From positions 124,001-188,000 of the forward strand of contig JAAEZD010000001.1 in assembly GCA_018223035.1 (NCBI GenBank): a stretch of 64,000 nt of DNA, written 5' to 3'. Shown in pieces: positions 16,657 to 25,832 of this stretch. A model generated the notes under the pieces. The model did not search any database and had not been told where the DNA came from. It saw nothing but the letters and a program-made list of their open reading frames with translations. Position numbers and translations under genes: made by a program. Position 1 is the first letter of the stretch. Each line of letters starts with the position of its first letter. Source of the stretch: Heliomarina sp018223035 (GTDB lineage Bacteria > Pseudomonadota > Alphaproteobacteria > Rhodobacterales > Rhodobacteraceae).

Positions 16657-19600
16657 ATGGGCATTCGATTGTTTTCAACGAAGAACCGGGAGATGCACCT
16701 TGGTCCCTACCCGTTGGAACGCCTGTCGCGGATCGACCCGCTGCCGGATCTGAGCAGAGTAGAACCGGATGCCCCGCTGGATTTCCGAAATCTCGAAACG
16801 CCGCATTCCCTCGTCAATGCGATGGGCGAATATCAGGCCATGCTCGACGTGATCCGCGACGGGCTGGTGAACCCGGCCCTGTCCGGGGCGCCGACCGACC
16901 CGGAAGAAAGGGCGCGGCACATGAAGGCCTTTGGCTATTTTCAGGACGCGTCGATGATTGGAGCCTGCCGGTTGCCCCGGGCCGCCTTGCTGGAGGAGCC
17001 GCGCCGCAACCCCGATATCGACCGGCTGGCCGATGACATCCGCAACAAGCAGACCAAGACGCTGGCCTCGGGCATTGATGAGATCATGGCGGGCCTGAAG
17101 GATTCCATCGAGCGGCCCCCCTGTTCGATCGAGGGACACAGCCATGCGATCGTCGTGCTGGTAGAGCACCACCGTGCGCCAAGGGCGGATGAACCGGGCT
17201 CGGATTGGATCACGGACGCGCAGGACCACCGGGCGGCCCTGCGCGCGGCAGAGACCGCCGTGATCCTGAGCAACTACCTGCAATTACTGGGCTTTCAGGC
17301 GCGCGCGCATACCGCGACATCCTCTGATGTCGATCTCAACCGGCTGGCCGTGGCGGCGGGGCTCGCCACGATGGAAGACGGCGCATTGATCGCCCCATGG
17401 ATCGGGGCAGGTTTTGGTCTTGCCGCGATCACCACCGATATGGAGATCGCCCCGGACAGGCCGCTGGCTGCCCTGCGCGACCAACCTTGGTTTCGCACCA
17501 ACGGGCCCGCGTGGTGGCTTGGCAAGGGCACCATCAAAAGCGCCATGAACCGCGACCCTTATGCGCGGCGCAACTATGCCGACGGCGCCCTGCCTTTTGA
17601 GAAACTGAAACGTGTCGAGGAACCGACAACCTTCATCGACGAGGCGCGGGTTGCCCGCGTGCCCAAGCGGACGGACATGTTCGCACGGTCCCAGTTCGGC
17701 GATCTTGGCAAAAAGGTCCAATCCCAGGCCGCTGGCGGCTGGTACGCTCGCAAGAGCGCCCATTCCTTCGCGCAGCGGCGGGTGCTTGGCGCGTTTGTAC
17801 TGCTTCAGGACGGTGACCCTGCTGCGGATGCGCCGCGCCCTACAGAAGCCGAGCGCAATGCCGCCAACGTCAAGGCAGCCTCGTATTTCCTTGGCGTCGA
17901 TGCGGTCGGCATTTCCCGTTGCCCGGACTGGACATGGTACAGCCACGACGCGACCGGGGCCGAGATTGTCCCGCCGCACGATCAGGCGATTTCGATGATC
18001 ATCGATCAAGGCTACGAGACGATGGAAGGCGCGAGCGGCGACGACTGGATCGCGGTGTCTCAGTCTATGCGGGCCTACCTGCGGTTTTCCCTGCTCGGCG
18101 GGGTGATCGCCAAGCAGATCCGCAACCTCGGCTATTCCGCCAAGGCGCATAGCGTGCTGGATGGCGAAGTGCTGCAACCGCCGCTTCTGCTCTTGTCCGG
18201 GCTGGGCGAGGTCAGCCGCATCGGTGAGGTGATCCTTAACCCGCTTCTCGGGCCGCGCCTGAAATCCGGCGTGGTAACCACCGACATGCCGCTTGCCCAT
18301 GACAAGCCCATCGATTTCGGCCTGCAGAACTTCTGCGAGAACTGCAACAAATGCGCGCGTGAATGCCCGGCGGGCGCGATCACCGCCGGGCCCAAGCGTA
18401 TGTTCAACGGTTACGAGATCTGGAAATCCGACAGCCAGAAATGCACCACTTACCGGGTCACCACCGAGAACGGTGCCATGTGCGGTCGCTGCATGAAAAC
18501 CTGCCCGTGGAACCTCGAAGGGCTGTTCGCCGAGAAACCCTTTCGCTGGGTGGCCTCCAATGTACCTGCCGCCGCCCCCGCGCTGGCGCGGCTGGACGAC
18601 ATGGTGGGGAACGGCGGGCTGAACGACGCGAAGAAATGGTGGTGGGATCTCGAACTGAAACCCGACGGCGGCTATTGCGCGCCGGAACAGCCTGTGAACC
18701 GGCGCGATCTGCAACGTGATCTCGATCTGAAATACGAGGATCAGACGCTCGCCGTCTATCCGGCAAACCTTGCGCCCTGGCCATGGCCCTATCCCTTTCC
18801 GATGGACCGCGAGGCCGGCATCAAAGCCTATCGCGAGATGATCTCTGCATCAGAATACCGCGACCGGCTGGCACGCGGCGAGACGGAGGGTCTGGCCCAT
18901 GAGCGGCAGGATTTCCCCGACGCGCCCGTGATCATGGCGCGGGTATCGCGCGTCGAGCAGATGTCGGCGGGCGTGACGAAATACGAATTCACGGCATGGG
19001 ACGGCAGCCCGCTGCCTGACTGGACGGCGGGGGCGCATCTGGATGTCGTGGTCACCCCGGAATACCTGCGCCAGTATTCCATGTCAGGCGATCCGGCGAA
19101 TACCGGCAGCTACCAGATCGGCGTGCTGCGCGAAGACAAGGGGCGCGGCGGGTCGCGGATGCTGCACCGGATCTTCAGCGAAGGGCGCCGGGTTTTTATT
19201 TCGAAACCGATCAATCACTTCGACCTGGTCGAAGAGGCGGAAAAGACCTTCCTGATGGGCGGTGGGATCGGGGTCACGCCGATGATCGCCTTTGCCCACC
19301 GGTTGCACGCTCTGGGCCGCGACTTTGAACTGCATTACTCGGCCAGCCGAAAGGCCGATGCCGGTTTCCTTAGCGATCTGCGAGAGGTCCCATGGGCCGC
19401 TCGTGTCAGCACCTATTTCTCGGATGAGGGCAACCGCGCGGACCTTGCGACGATCCTCGGACCCTACCAGACGGGACGGCACGTCTATGCCTGCGGACCC
19501 TTGCGCTACATGGACAGCGTGATGGAGGCCGCGACGCAACTGGGGTTCCCCGACTCTGCCCGGCATCTGGAATATTTCTCGGTTCCCGAAGAGCCGGAGT

Positions 19601-19875
19601 ACGTGAACCACGACTTTACCGCGCGACTGGCGCGTTCGGGACGCAAAATCGCGGTTGCCGCCCAGCAGAGCCTGTCCGACGCGCTTCAGGACGCCGGTGT
19701 GAAGCTCGACGTCAAATGCTCGGACGGGATCTGCGGGGTCTGCAAATGCGGGCTGCTCGAGGGTGAGGTCGAGCATCGCGATTTCGTCCTGTCAAAAGCC
19801 CAGCGAGAGCGCGAAATCGTGACCTGCAAGTCCCGCGCCGCCGCGCCGAACGGCGTCATTGTGCTGGACCTTTGA
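16657..19875 (+). CDS. Self-sufficient reductive dehalogenase (RdhA-reductase-ferredoxin fusion)
   Basis: A 1072-residue fusion. Residues about 1-330 and 370-555 hold two related B12-domain-like halves. Two 4Fe-4S motifs follow: Cys560, 563, 566, 570 (CENCNKCAREC) and Cys596, 609, 612, 616 (CGRCMKTCPWN). Residues about 740-980 form a phthalate dioxygenase reductase-like flavin/NAD(P) module (RQYSMSGDP, GGGIGVTPMIAF, YACGPLRYMD). The C-terminus is a plant-type 2Fe-2S ferredoxin (Cys1021, 1026, 1029, 1057). There is no Tat signal or RdhB anchor gene, so it belongs to the cytosolic, catabolic, oxygen-tolerant group typified by BhbA and NpRdhA, which reductively removes halogen from brominated or chlorinated phenols with NAD(P)H. 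The actual substrate is unknown. Cobalamin is required. Its 3' end is 23 bp from a tRNA-Arg gene. Confidence 0.88.
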   Translation: MGIRLFSTKNREMHLGPYPLERLSRIDPLPDLSRVEPDAPLDFRNLETPHSLVNAMGEYQAMLDVIRDGLVNPALSGAPTDPEERARHMKAFGYFQDASMIGACRLPRAALLEEPRRNPDIDRLADDIRNKQTKTLASGIDEIMAGLKDSIERPPCSIEGHSHAIVVLVEHHRAPRADEPGSDWITDAQDHRAALRAAETAVILSNYLQLLGFQARAHTATSSDVDLNRLAVAAGLATMEDGALIAPWIGAGFGLAAITTDMEIAPDRPLAALRDQPWFRTNGPAWWLGKGTIKSAMNRDPYARRNYADGALPFEKLKRVEEPTTFIDEARVARVPKRTDMFARSQFGDLGKKVQSQAAGGWYARKSAHSFAQRRVLGAFVLLQDGDPAADAPRPTEAERNAANVKAASYFLGVDAVGISRCPDWTWYSHDATGAEIVPPHDQAISMIIDQGYETMEGASGDDWIAVSQSMRAYLRFSLLGGVIAKQIRNLGYSAKAHSVLDGEVLQPPLLLLSGLGEVSRIGEVILNPLLGPRLKSGVVTTDMPLAHDKPIDFGLQNFCENCNKCARECPAGAITAGPKRMFNGYEIWKSDSQKCTTYRVTTENGAMCGRCMKTCPWNLEGLFAEKPFRWVASNVPAAAPALARLDDMVGNGGLNDAKKWWWDLELKPDGGYCAPEQPVNRRDLQRDLDLKYEDQTLAVYPANLAPWPWPYPFPMDREAGIKAYREMISASEYRDRLARGETEGLAHERQDFPDAPVIMARVSRVEQMSAGVTKYEFTAWDGSPLPDWTAGAHLDVVVTPEYLRQYSMSGDPANTGSYQIGVLREDKGRGGSRMLHRIFSEGRRVFISKPINHFDLVEEAEKTFLMGGGIGVTPMIAFAHRLHALGRDFELHYSASRKADAGFLSDLREVPWAARVSTYFSDEGNRADLATILGPYQTGRHVYACGPLRYMDSVMEAATQLGFPDSARHLEYFSVPEEPEYVNHDFTARLARSGRKIAVAAQQSLSDALQDAGVKLDVKCSDGICGVCKCGLLEGEVEHRDFVLSKAQREREIVTCKSRAAAPNGVIVLDL

Positions 19876-19898
19876 CAGGCTGGTTGTGTCTGAAAAAC

Positions 19899-19975
19899 TG
19901 GCGATCCCGGGAGGACTCGAACCCCCAACATCCTGATTAGAAGTCAGGTGCTCTATCCAGTTGAGCTACGGGACC
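19899..19975 (-). tRNA. tRNA-Arg (anticodon TCT)
   Basis: Read on the minus strand: a 7-bp acceptor stem (GGTCCCG with CGGGATC), D arm GCTC/GAGC, anticodon stem CCTGA/TCAGG around CTTCTAA with anticodon TCT, T arm GGGGG TTCGAGT CCTCC and an encoded CCA. Total 77 nt. Its 3' end faces the reductive dehalogenase gene. Confidence 0.95.
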
Positions 19976-20045
19976 GCTGGGCCTGTTCTTGCGCGGTTTG
20001 GCCCCGGGTTCAAGAGCCAAGCGCATCTGAATTCGACCGGATCGT

Positions 20046-20357
20046 CTAGTGGGTCCAGGCACCACGGCGGTTGGTCGCGAAATTTTCGCCGTAACCGCCC
20101 TTGCGGATATTGGGTTTGCGGGTCTTCGGCTCGATCACCTGTACCTCGAGGCCATGATCCTCGGCATAGTCGAGCGCCGCTTCCTTGGTGTCAAAGCGCA
20201 GCTTGACCTGACTCTGCGTGTCGCCGGAGGACGTCCAGCCCATCAGGGGGTCGACCGAACGGGCGCTGTCGGGCGCGAATTCAAGCACCCAGTTGCGGGT
20301 TCTGGCGGTTCCCGACTGCATCGCGTTTCGGGCAGGTTTGTAGATGCGTGCGCGCAT
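20046..20357 (-). CDS. ETC complex I subunit, NDUFS4-like
   Basis: A 103-residue accessory subunit of NADH dehydrogenase of the NDUFS4/18-kDa family, common in alphaproteobacteria and mitochondria. It begins RARIYKPARNAMQSG and includes the WTSSGDTQSQVKLRFDTKEAA core. The ATG at 20357 gives the family N-terminus; an upstream frame extension to 20552 lacks family similarity. It acts at the inner membrane with complex I and stands alone, divergent from the ChaC gene. Confidence 0.9.
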   Translation of the reverse strand: MRARIYKPARNAMQSGTARTRNWVLEFAPDSARSVDPLMGWTSSGDTQSQVKLRFDTKEAALDYAEDHGLEVQVIEPKTRKPNIRKGGYGENFATNRRGAWTH

Positions 20358-20586
20358 TGCATGACTCCGTCTGATCGCAGGCTTTATCGTGGATTTCACG
20401 CGCCGGGGCAAGCTCTTGCTCGGCCCGGGCGGCGCCATGACGCGGGCATCTGCGTAAATGCGTGGCGGAGGGCGCTGGCAGGGGAAAGATTTGATCGCCT
20501 TGCCCCGGCCGATGCTGAAACGGCCATTGAAGCCGCGCCGCGACTGTCCCACATTATGCGGACGTCAAGACGACAGGAGCAGCTAT

Positions 20587-21330
20587 ATGTCCTTCGGGGC
20601 CAACGCCTTTCAGCATGTCCCATCACTTCGGGACCGGATCATGCCACCAGAAACCTCGCCGATGCGATTCAGCTATGACCGCTTTGCAGAGCTGGACGAA
20701 CAGGCGCGGATCGAAGCCTGGCCACCGGGCTGGCGGATGAGCCACGAGGACCGCGAGGCGAACCGGCGCAAGGTGCTGAAAGATAGGCTGGACCAGGATC
20801 TCTGGGTGTTTGCCTATGGCTCGCTGATCTGGAACCCGGCGGTCTATTTCGATGAAATCCGACGGGCGACGCTGATCGGGTGGTCGCGCCGGTTCTGCAT
20901 GAACCTGACAAGCGGACGCGGCACCTATGACTGCCCCGGCCTGATGGCGGCGCTGGACGAAGGCGGACGCTGCGACGCGCTTGCCTTTCGTATTCCAGCC
21001 CGGCTGGTCGATCAGGAAACCGAGCTGATGTGGATGCGCGAGATGTTCTCGGGTTCTTATCGTCCGGTGTTCCTCGACGTAACTACGCCGCAGGGCGACA
21101 TCGAGGCGCTGACCTTCGTCATGGATCGCGACAACGAACGCTACTGTCCCTCGCTCGGGTTGCAGGAAGCCGCAAAACGGATTGCCACTGCCGAGGGCAA
21201 TCTCGGGCCCAATTTCGAATATCTCGAATCGCTGATGGAGCATCTCGACGAGCTGGGCATCAGGGATGTCGGGCTTGAGGCGCTGTACCGGCAGGCCTGC
21301 GAGGTCAGGGCGAGCAGCAAGAAAAGCTGA
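20587..21330 (+). CDS. ChaC-like gamma-glutamylcyclotransferase
   Basis: A 247-residue protein with the ChaC signature VFAYGSLIWNP and later YRPVFLDV and YCPSLGL segments. ChaC enzymes cleave glutathione to 5-oxoproline and Cys-Gly in the cytosol. The ATG at 20587 is chosen because AGGAG lies 7 nt upstream; an internal ATG at 20641 is also possible. A second, shorter GGCT-fold protein is encoded at 24682. Confidence 0.85.
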   Translation: MSFGANAFQHVPSLRDRIMPPETSPMRFSYDRFAELDEQARIEAWPPGWRMSHEDREANRRKVLKDRLDQDLWVFAYGSLIWNPAVYFDEIRRATLIGWSRRFCMNLTSGRGTYDCPGLMAALDEGGRCDALAFRIPARLVDQETELMWMREMFSGSYRPVFLDVTTPQGDIEALTFVMDRDNERYCPSLGLQEAAKRIATAEGNLGPNFEYLESLMEHLDELGIRDVGLEALYRQACEVRASSKKS

Positions 21331-21409
21331 GACATGCCATGATCCGGGGTTGAAACCCGGATAAAAGAGAACAAATCTGGAACTCTGCCCTTCAGAGCGA
21401 GCTGCCGCG

Positions 21410-23608
21410 ATGCCCTTTGCAAATTCCGACAAATCCATGCCGTTGATGAACACACCGCAGGCCGACGTGCGGCGGCGTGAAAAGCTTGAAGGCGGCAAGA
21501 AGATCGTCATGCACAGCGAATTCGCACCGGCGGGCGACCAGCCGACCGCGATTGCGGAGCTGTCGCAGGGGATCAAATCCGGCGAAAAGGATCAGGTTCT
21601 TCTGGGCGCCACGGGCACCGGCAAGACCTATACGATGGCCAAGATCATCGAGGAAACCCAGCGCCCGGCGATCATCCTTGCCCCGAACAAAACGCTTGCC
21701 GCGCAGCTTTACGGGGAGTTCAAAGGCTTCTTTCCCGAGAACTCGGTCGAGTATTTCGTGTCCTTCTACGACTACTACCAGCCCGAGGCCTATGTGCCGC
21801 GCAGCGACACCTATATCGAGAAGGAAAGCCAGATTAACGAACAGATCGACCGGATGCGCCACTCGGCCACGCGGGCGCTTCTGGAGCGGGACGATGTGAT
21901 CATCGTTGCCTCGGTTTCGTGTATCTATGGTATCGGCTCGGTCGAGACCTACGGCGCAATGACGCAGGATCTTAAGGTCGGATCGAATTACGACCAGCGG
22001 CAGGTGATGGCCGATCTGGTGACCCAACAGTACAAGCGCAACGATCAGGCGTTCCAGCGCGGGTCGTTCCGGGTGCGCGGCGACAGCCTTGAAATCTTTC
22101 CCGCCCACCTCGAAGACCGCGCCTGGAAGCTGTCGTTTTTCGGCGAAGAGCTTGAGGCGATTACCGAATTCGATCCCCTGACCGGGGAAAAGACCGGTAA
22201 CTTCGACCAGATCCGGGTTTACGCGAATTCGCACTACGTAACGCCCAAGCCGACGCTTCAGCAGGCGATTGTCGAGATCAAGAAGGAACTGCGCCAGCGG
22301 CTGGATCAGCTTGTAGGCGAAGGCAAACTGCTTGAGGCGCAACGGCTGGAACAGCGCACCAATTTCGACATGGAGATGCTTGAGGCGACCGGCGTCTGCA
22401 ACGGGATCGAGAACTATTCGCGCTATCTGACGGGCCGCGCACCGGGCGAGCCGCCTCCGACCCTGTTCGAATTCATCCCGGATAATGCGATCGTCTTTGC
22501 CGATGAATCCCACGTCTCGGTGCCGCAGATCGGCGGCATGTACCGGGGCGACTACCGCCGCAAGTTCACGCTGGCCGAACACGGGTTCCGCCTGCCCTCT
22601 TGCATGGATAACCGTCCGCTCAAGTTCGAGGAATGGGACGCGATGCGACCGCAGTCGGTCTTTGTTTCGGCAACCCCGTCGAAATGGGAGATCGAGCAGA
22701 CCGGTGGTGTATTCACGGAACAGGTGATCCGCCCGACCGGTCTTTTGGATCCACAGGTCGAAATCCGGCCCGTGGAAACGCAGGTTGACGATCTGCTGGA
22801 CGAAATCCGCAAGGTGACGGAACGGGGTTATCGCACGCTGGTGACCACGCTGACCAAGCGCATGGCAGAGGATCTGACCGAATACCTGCATGAACAGGGC
22901 ATAAAGGTCCGCTACATGCACTCGGATATCGACACCCTTGAGCGGATAGAAATCCTGCGTGACCTGCGCTTGGGTGCCTTCGACGTGCTGATCGGAATCA
23001 ACCTTTTGCGCGAGGGGCTCGACATCCCGGAATGCGGGCTGGTTGCCATTCTCGACGCAGACAAGGAAGGTTTCCTGCGCTCGGAAACCTCGCTGATACA
23101 GACCATCGGCCGCGCGGCGCGGAACGCCGACGGGCGCGTCATCATGTATGCCGACCGTATTACCGGTTCGATGGAGCGGGCGCTGTCTGAAACCGATCGC
23201 CGCCGCGCCAAGCAGATCGCCTATAACGAGGAACACGGGATCACGCCGGAAACCGTGCGCAAGAATGTCGATGACATCATGGCCGGTCTCTATCAGGGCG
23301 ATGTGGACATGAACCGCGTCACCACCAAGATCGACAACAAGCTCGCGGGCGGCAATCTTCAGGCGGTTCTCGACGGTCTTCGCACGGACATGCGCAAGGC
23401 GGCCGAAAATCTCGAATTCGAAGAAGCCGCGCGGCTGCGGGACGAGGTCAAGCGGCTTGAAGCTGTCGACCTTGCCGTGCATGACGACCCTCTGGCCCGG
23501 CAATCCGCCGTGGAACAGGCCAGCGAGGCTGCGGTAAAGAGCAAGGGCCGTTCCACCGCCGGCCGGCCCGGCCAGCACGGCGGCAATGTCAAACGGCGCA
23601 AGCGCTAG
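21410..23608 (+). CDS. uvrB: Excinuclease ABC subunit B
   Basis: A 732-residue UvrB, the damage-verifying helicase of nucleotide excision repair. Visible elements are Walker A GATGTGKT, the beta-hairpin region YYQPEAYVP, the DESH box with VSVPQIGGMY, helicase motif VI TIGRAARNADGR and the C-terminal UVR domain (NLEFEEAARLRDEVKRLE) that contacts UvrC. Length is slightly above the usual 660-700 because of a short N-terminal and a basic C-terminal extension. It is monocistronic. The 728-codon antisense open frame is a codon-bias artefact. Confidence 0.97.
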   Translation: MPFANSDKSMPLMNTPQADVRRREKLEGGKKIVMHSEFAPAGDQPTAIAELSQGIKSGEKDQVLLGATGTGKTYTMAKIIEETQRPAIILAPNKTLAAQLYGEFKGFFPENSVEYFVSFYDYYQPEAYVPRSDTYIEKESQINEQIDRMRHSATRALLERDDVIIVASVSCIYGIGSVETYGAMTQDLKVGSNYDQRQVMADLVTQQYKRNDQAFQRGSFRVRGDSLEIFPAHLEDRAWKLSFFGEELEAITEFDPLTGEKTGNFDQIRVYANSHYVTPKPTLQQAIVEIKKELRQRLDQLVGEGKLLEAQRLEQRTNFDMEMLEATGVCNGIENYSRYLTGRAPGEPPPTLFEFIPDNAIVFADESHVSVPQIGGMYRGDYRRKFTLAEHGFRLPSCMDNRPLKFEEWDAMRPQSVFVSATPSKWEIEQTGGVFTEQVIRPTGLLDPQVEIRPVETQVDDLLDEIRKVTERGYRTLVTTLTKRMAEDLTEYLHEQGIKVRYMHSDIDTLERIEILRDLRLGAFDVLIGINLLREGLDIPECGLVAILDADKEGFLRSETSLIQTIGRAARNADGRVIMYADRITGSMERALSETDRRRAKQIAYNEEHGITPETVRKNVDDIMAGLYQGDVDMNRVTTKIDNKLAGGNLQAVLDGLRTDMRKAAENLEFEEAARLRDEVKRLEAVDLAVHDDPLARQSAVEQASEAAVKSKGRSTAGRPGQHGGNVKRRKR

Positions 23609-23614
23609 GCCGGG

Positions 23615-23884
23615 TCAGCGAAAGATCATTTTGCCGAGCACTAGCAGGATGATCGCGCCCAGCACCGCCACCGCGATGATCGCGAGCAGTCCGCCAGTTG
23701 CAAGGATCGTTACGCCCAGTGCTGCCAGAATGAATGGCAACAGCACTGCGCCCGCCACGCCAAGCGCCATATAGGCGCCGGTGTTGCGCCCGGCCAGCCG
23801 TCCGGCGATCCAGCCTGCCACCAATCCGATGATCGCGAGGATGATCAATGTCATCGCGCCGACCGTATCAAGGAAACCTTCCAT
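23615..23884 (-). CDS. Small hydrophobic protein, GlsB/YeaQ/YmgE-like
   Basis: An 89-residue, almost entirely hydrophobic protein with three predicted membrane segments and the glycine-rich LVAGWIAGRLAGR motif that resembles transglycosylase-associated GlsB/YeaQ proteins. These are stress-linked inner-membrane proteins without known chemistry. It converges on uvrB with 6 bp between stops. Confidence 0.7.
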   Translation of the reverse strand: MEGFLDTVGAMTLIILAIIGLVAGWIAGRLAGRNTGAYMALGVAGAVLLPFILAALGVTILATGGLLAIIAVAVLGAIILLVLGKMIFR

Positions 23885-24088
23885 CTTGCCCTCTCGTCCG
23901 GACGAACCGGTATAGCTGTTTCATTTGATGGACAATCTAGCGCAGATTCGGGCCAAGTCATTAGGGAACAAGGAATATCACCTTTATGCCTTGGCCCGGT
24001 CATCTGTGTGACCTAGTTCATTGTTCTGACCGAGCTGGGTGATAGAGTGGCCCTCTAAACCTTGTTCCTACGGAAACTGAGACGTCAA

Positions 24089-24685
24089 ATGCGGTTGTTG
24101 TTTTCTCTTGTTCTTGCGCTTGTTGTCGCGACGCCCTTGCAAGTTCTTGCATGGGGTGCCGGCGGCCAGACCTTCGGCGCCAACAAGGGTTTTTCACGGT
24201 CAACCACATCTCAGGCCGTGCGCAACCTGACCGAAGGTGTCGCGACCTGCCATAAGCTTGGATGGGCCTATCGCTATGACTGCTACAGCAAGACTTACGG
24301 CAATGTGGCCCGTGATCTTGAGCGCAACTCGGCCTATGCAGACGCGGCACAGGCGCTGCGAGACGTCGAAACCCGTTTGAACGAAACCATCGACCGCAAC
24401 GTGGACAGCTCGAAACCGGAGATTCGCCAGCAGGGTCAGACTTATCGCGCGATCCGCAAGGAGTCGGTTGCGCAGGCGAAACGGGAATTCCTCTCGGCGC
24501 TGGACGATGCCGAAACCAAACTGCTCAGATCGCCCGATGACGGCGACGCGCATTTCGCCCGCATTGCGCAGGCGATCAACACCAACAAGCTGCTGTTGCG
24601 TTCTGCCCTGCTTGGCGCGCCGCAAGCGTTCCGGGTCGCGGGTGCTATGATCTATGAGCAGATCGCCGGGCTGGCGCGGAGCTAG
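24089..24685 (+). CDS. Secreted hypothetical protein
   Basis: A 198-residue protein with a clear Sec signal peptide (MRLLFSLVLALVVATPLQVLA), then a glycine-rich start, two cysteines (TCHKLGWAYRYDC) and a helical remainder rich in charged residues. I recognise no family. The ATG at 24089 is preferred over a TTG at 24062 because it begins directly at the signal peptide. Its stop shares the palindrome CTAG with the stop of the convergent gene. Confidence 0.7.
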   Translation: MRLLFSLVLALVVATPLQVLAWGAGGQTFGANKGFSRSTTSQAVRNLTEGVATCHKLGWAYRYDCYSKTYGNVARDLERNSAYADAAQALRDVETRLNETIDRNVDSSKPEIRQQGQTYRAIRKESVAQAKREFLSALDDAETKLLRSPDDGDAHFARIAQAINTNKLLLRSALLGAPQAFRVAGAMIYEQIAGLARS

Positions 24686-25260
24686 TCAGGCTCCTGCGCC
24701 CAGTTCACCCCGATCCGTTTCAGCCGGGAATCCACGAACTCACGCTCTTCCTCGCTTAGCTGCTGGTGACGTGGGTAACGCGGTTCTGCCCGATCGTCAT
24801 AGATCGGCGTGTCCCAGCCCGAGGTGGTCTCAAAGAAACGGTCAGCCCCGTCGGGCCCGAAAACCCTTAGATAGCCCTGTACCACCACGTCGATATAGCT
24901 GAGCCAGATCGGAAACCGGTCGGCTGATTTCGACTGGCGTTCATACGGCACCGCGTAGACCGAGATTTCGGCGACATCCTTGGCCTCATGGGTGACGGTC
25001 TCGCTGGCGTCGACCCGGTCATAGGCCCATTCCCGTTCGTCAAGCGCCTGCCAGTCGCTACCGGGCACGCGCGCGATCAGTCCCTCGATCTCGCAGTCCG
25101 GGTCGGGCACCGCCGTAAGAAAAGCCACCTTGCGCAGCTCCGTTTGCCCCCATGCGCGCCGCCAGCCTTTCAGACGTGCCGGGGCGGGATGCGGGTAGTC
25201 ATGGGTCGCACAGTTCACGAGACTGCCGTAGCCAAAGAAGTAGGGGTCTGCACCTGCCAT
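24682..25260 (-). CDS. Gamma-glutamylcyclotransferase-fold protein
   Basis: A 192-residue protein with the GGCT-fold signature FFGYGSLVN near the N-terminus and the DEREWAYDRV segment that should carry the catalytic acid. The family makes 5-oxoproline from gamma-glutamyl compounds, though many members have unknown substrates. It is the second GGCT-like gene in 4 kb (see 20587) but not closely similar to it. It is divergent from the Rrf2 regulator. Confidence 0.78.
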   Translation of the reverse strand: MAGADPYFFGYGSLVNCATHDYPHPAPARLKGWRRAWGQTELRKVAFLTAVPDPDCEIEGLIARVPGSDWQALDEREWAYDRVDASETVTHEAKDVAEISVYAVPYERQSKSADRFPIWLSYIDVVVQGYLRVFGPDGADRFFETTSGWDTPIYDDRAEPRYPRHQQLSEEEREFVDSRLKRIGVNWAQEPD

Positions 25261-25355
25261 AAATTCCTGCCTGTCCTGTTCTCAATTGATGCATGTCAAA
25301 TAATGTTTTCGCCCGATGTGCAACCATGAGCCATATTGGAGAAAGGTTGAATCAC

Positions 25356-25826
25356 GTGCGTATTACAAAAAGAACCAATATCGCCATGCGCGTCTTGATG
25401 CATTGCGCAGCCAATCCGGGACGCCTTGTCACGAAACACGAAACGGCCTCGTGCTGCCACGTGTCCGAAAACCATCTGGCGCAGATCGTCAACCAGCTGA
25501 GCCAGCTTGATTTTCTGGATACCCGGCGCGGGCGCAACGGGGGCTTTACGCTGTCGCGCGACCCGGACGATATCACCGTCGGCGAGGTTTTTCGCCATAT
25601 TGAGGGCGAAAGCTCACCGATGGTGTGCCTTGCGGGTCAGGATGAAAACTGCCCGTTGTTCGATGCTTGCTGGCTGAGAACCGCCCTGCGGGACGCGACC
25701 GAGGCGTTCTTTTCCCATCTCGATACGATAAAGCTAAGCCAGCTGATCGACGGGAACGCGCCCTTGCAGGAAATGCTGCGTCCACTTGAGCATCTTTCCG
25801 AGCGGCGACAGGCCTGCCCGGTCTGA
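25356..25826 (+). CDS. Rrf2-family iron-sulfur transcriptional regulator (NsrR/RirA-like)
   Basis: A 156-residue winged-helix regulator that starts at GTG 25356 (RITKRTNIAMRVLM, the normal Rrf2 start) and has the wing RRGRNGGFTLSR. Cys91, Cys99 and Cys105 (C-x7-C-x5-C) are the Fe-S ligands of the family. The cluster type and signal (NO, iron or redox) cannot be fixed from sequence. An upstream in-frame ATG at 25326 would add 10 residues. Targets are not evident, since the neighbours are a GGCT protein and an ABC permease. Confidence 0.83.
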   Translation: MRITKRTNIAMRVLMHCAANPGRLVTKHETASCCHVSENHLAQIVNQLSQLDFLDTRRGRNGGFTLSRDPDDITVGEVFRHIEGESSPMVCLAGQDENCPLFDACWLRTALRDATEAFFSHLDTIKLSQLIDGNAPLQEMLRPLEHLSERRQACPV

Positions 25827-25832
25827 GCAAGG

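Noticed and set aside
17284..18714. Long minus-strand frame inside the dehalogenase gene
   Set aside because: It is a shadow of the reductive dehalogenase with no motifs of its own.
19899..19975. Duplicate of the tRNA-Arg 3' end as an attachment site
   Set aside because: No second copy of the terminal tRNA sequence was noticed in the window, so no att site is claimed.
21392..23578. 728-codon open frame antisense to uvrB
   Set aside because: uvrB has all family motifs; the antisense product has no recognisable domain and simply mirrors its codon bias.
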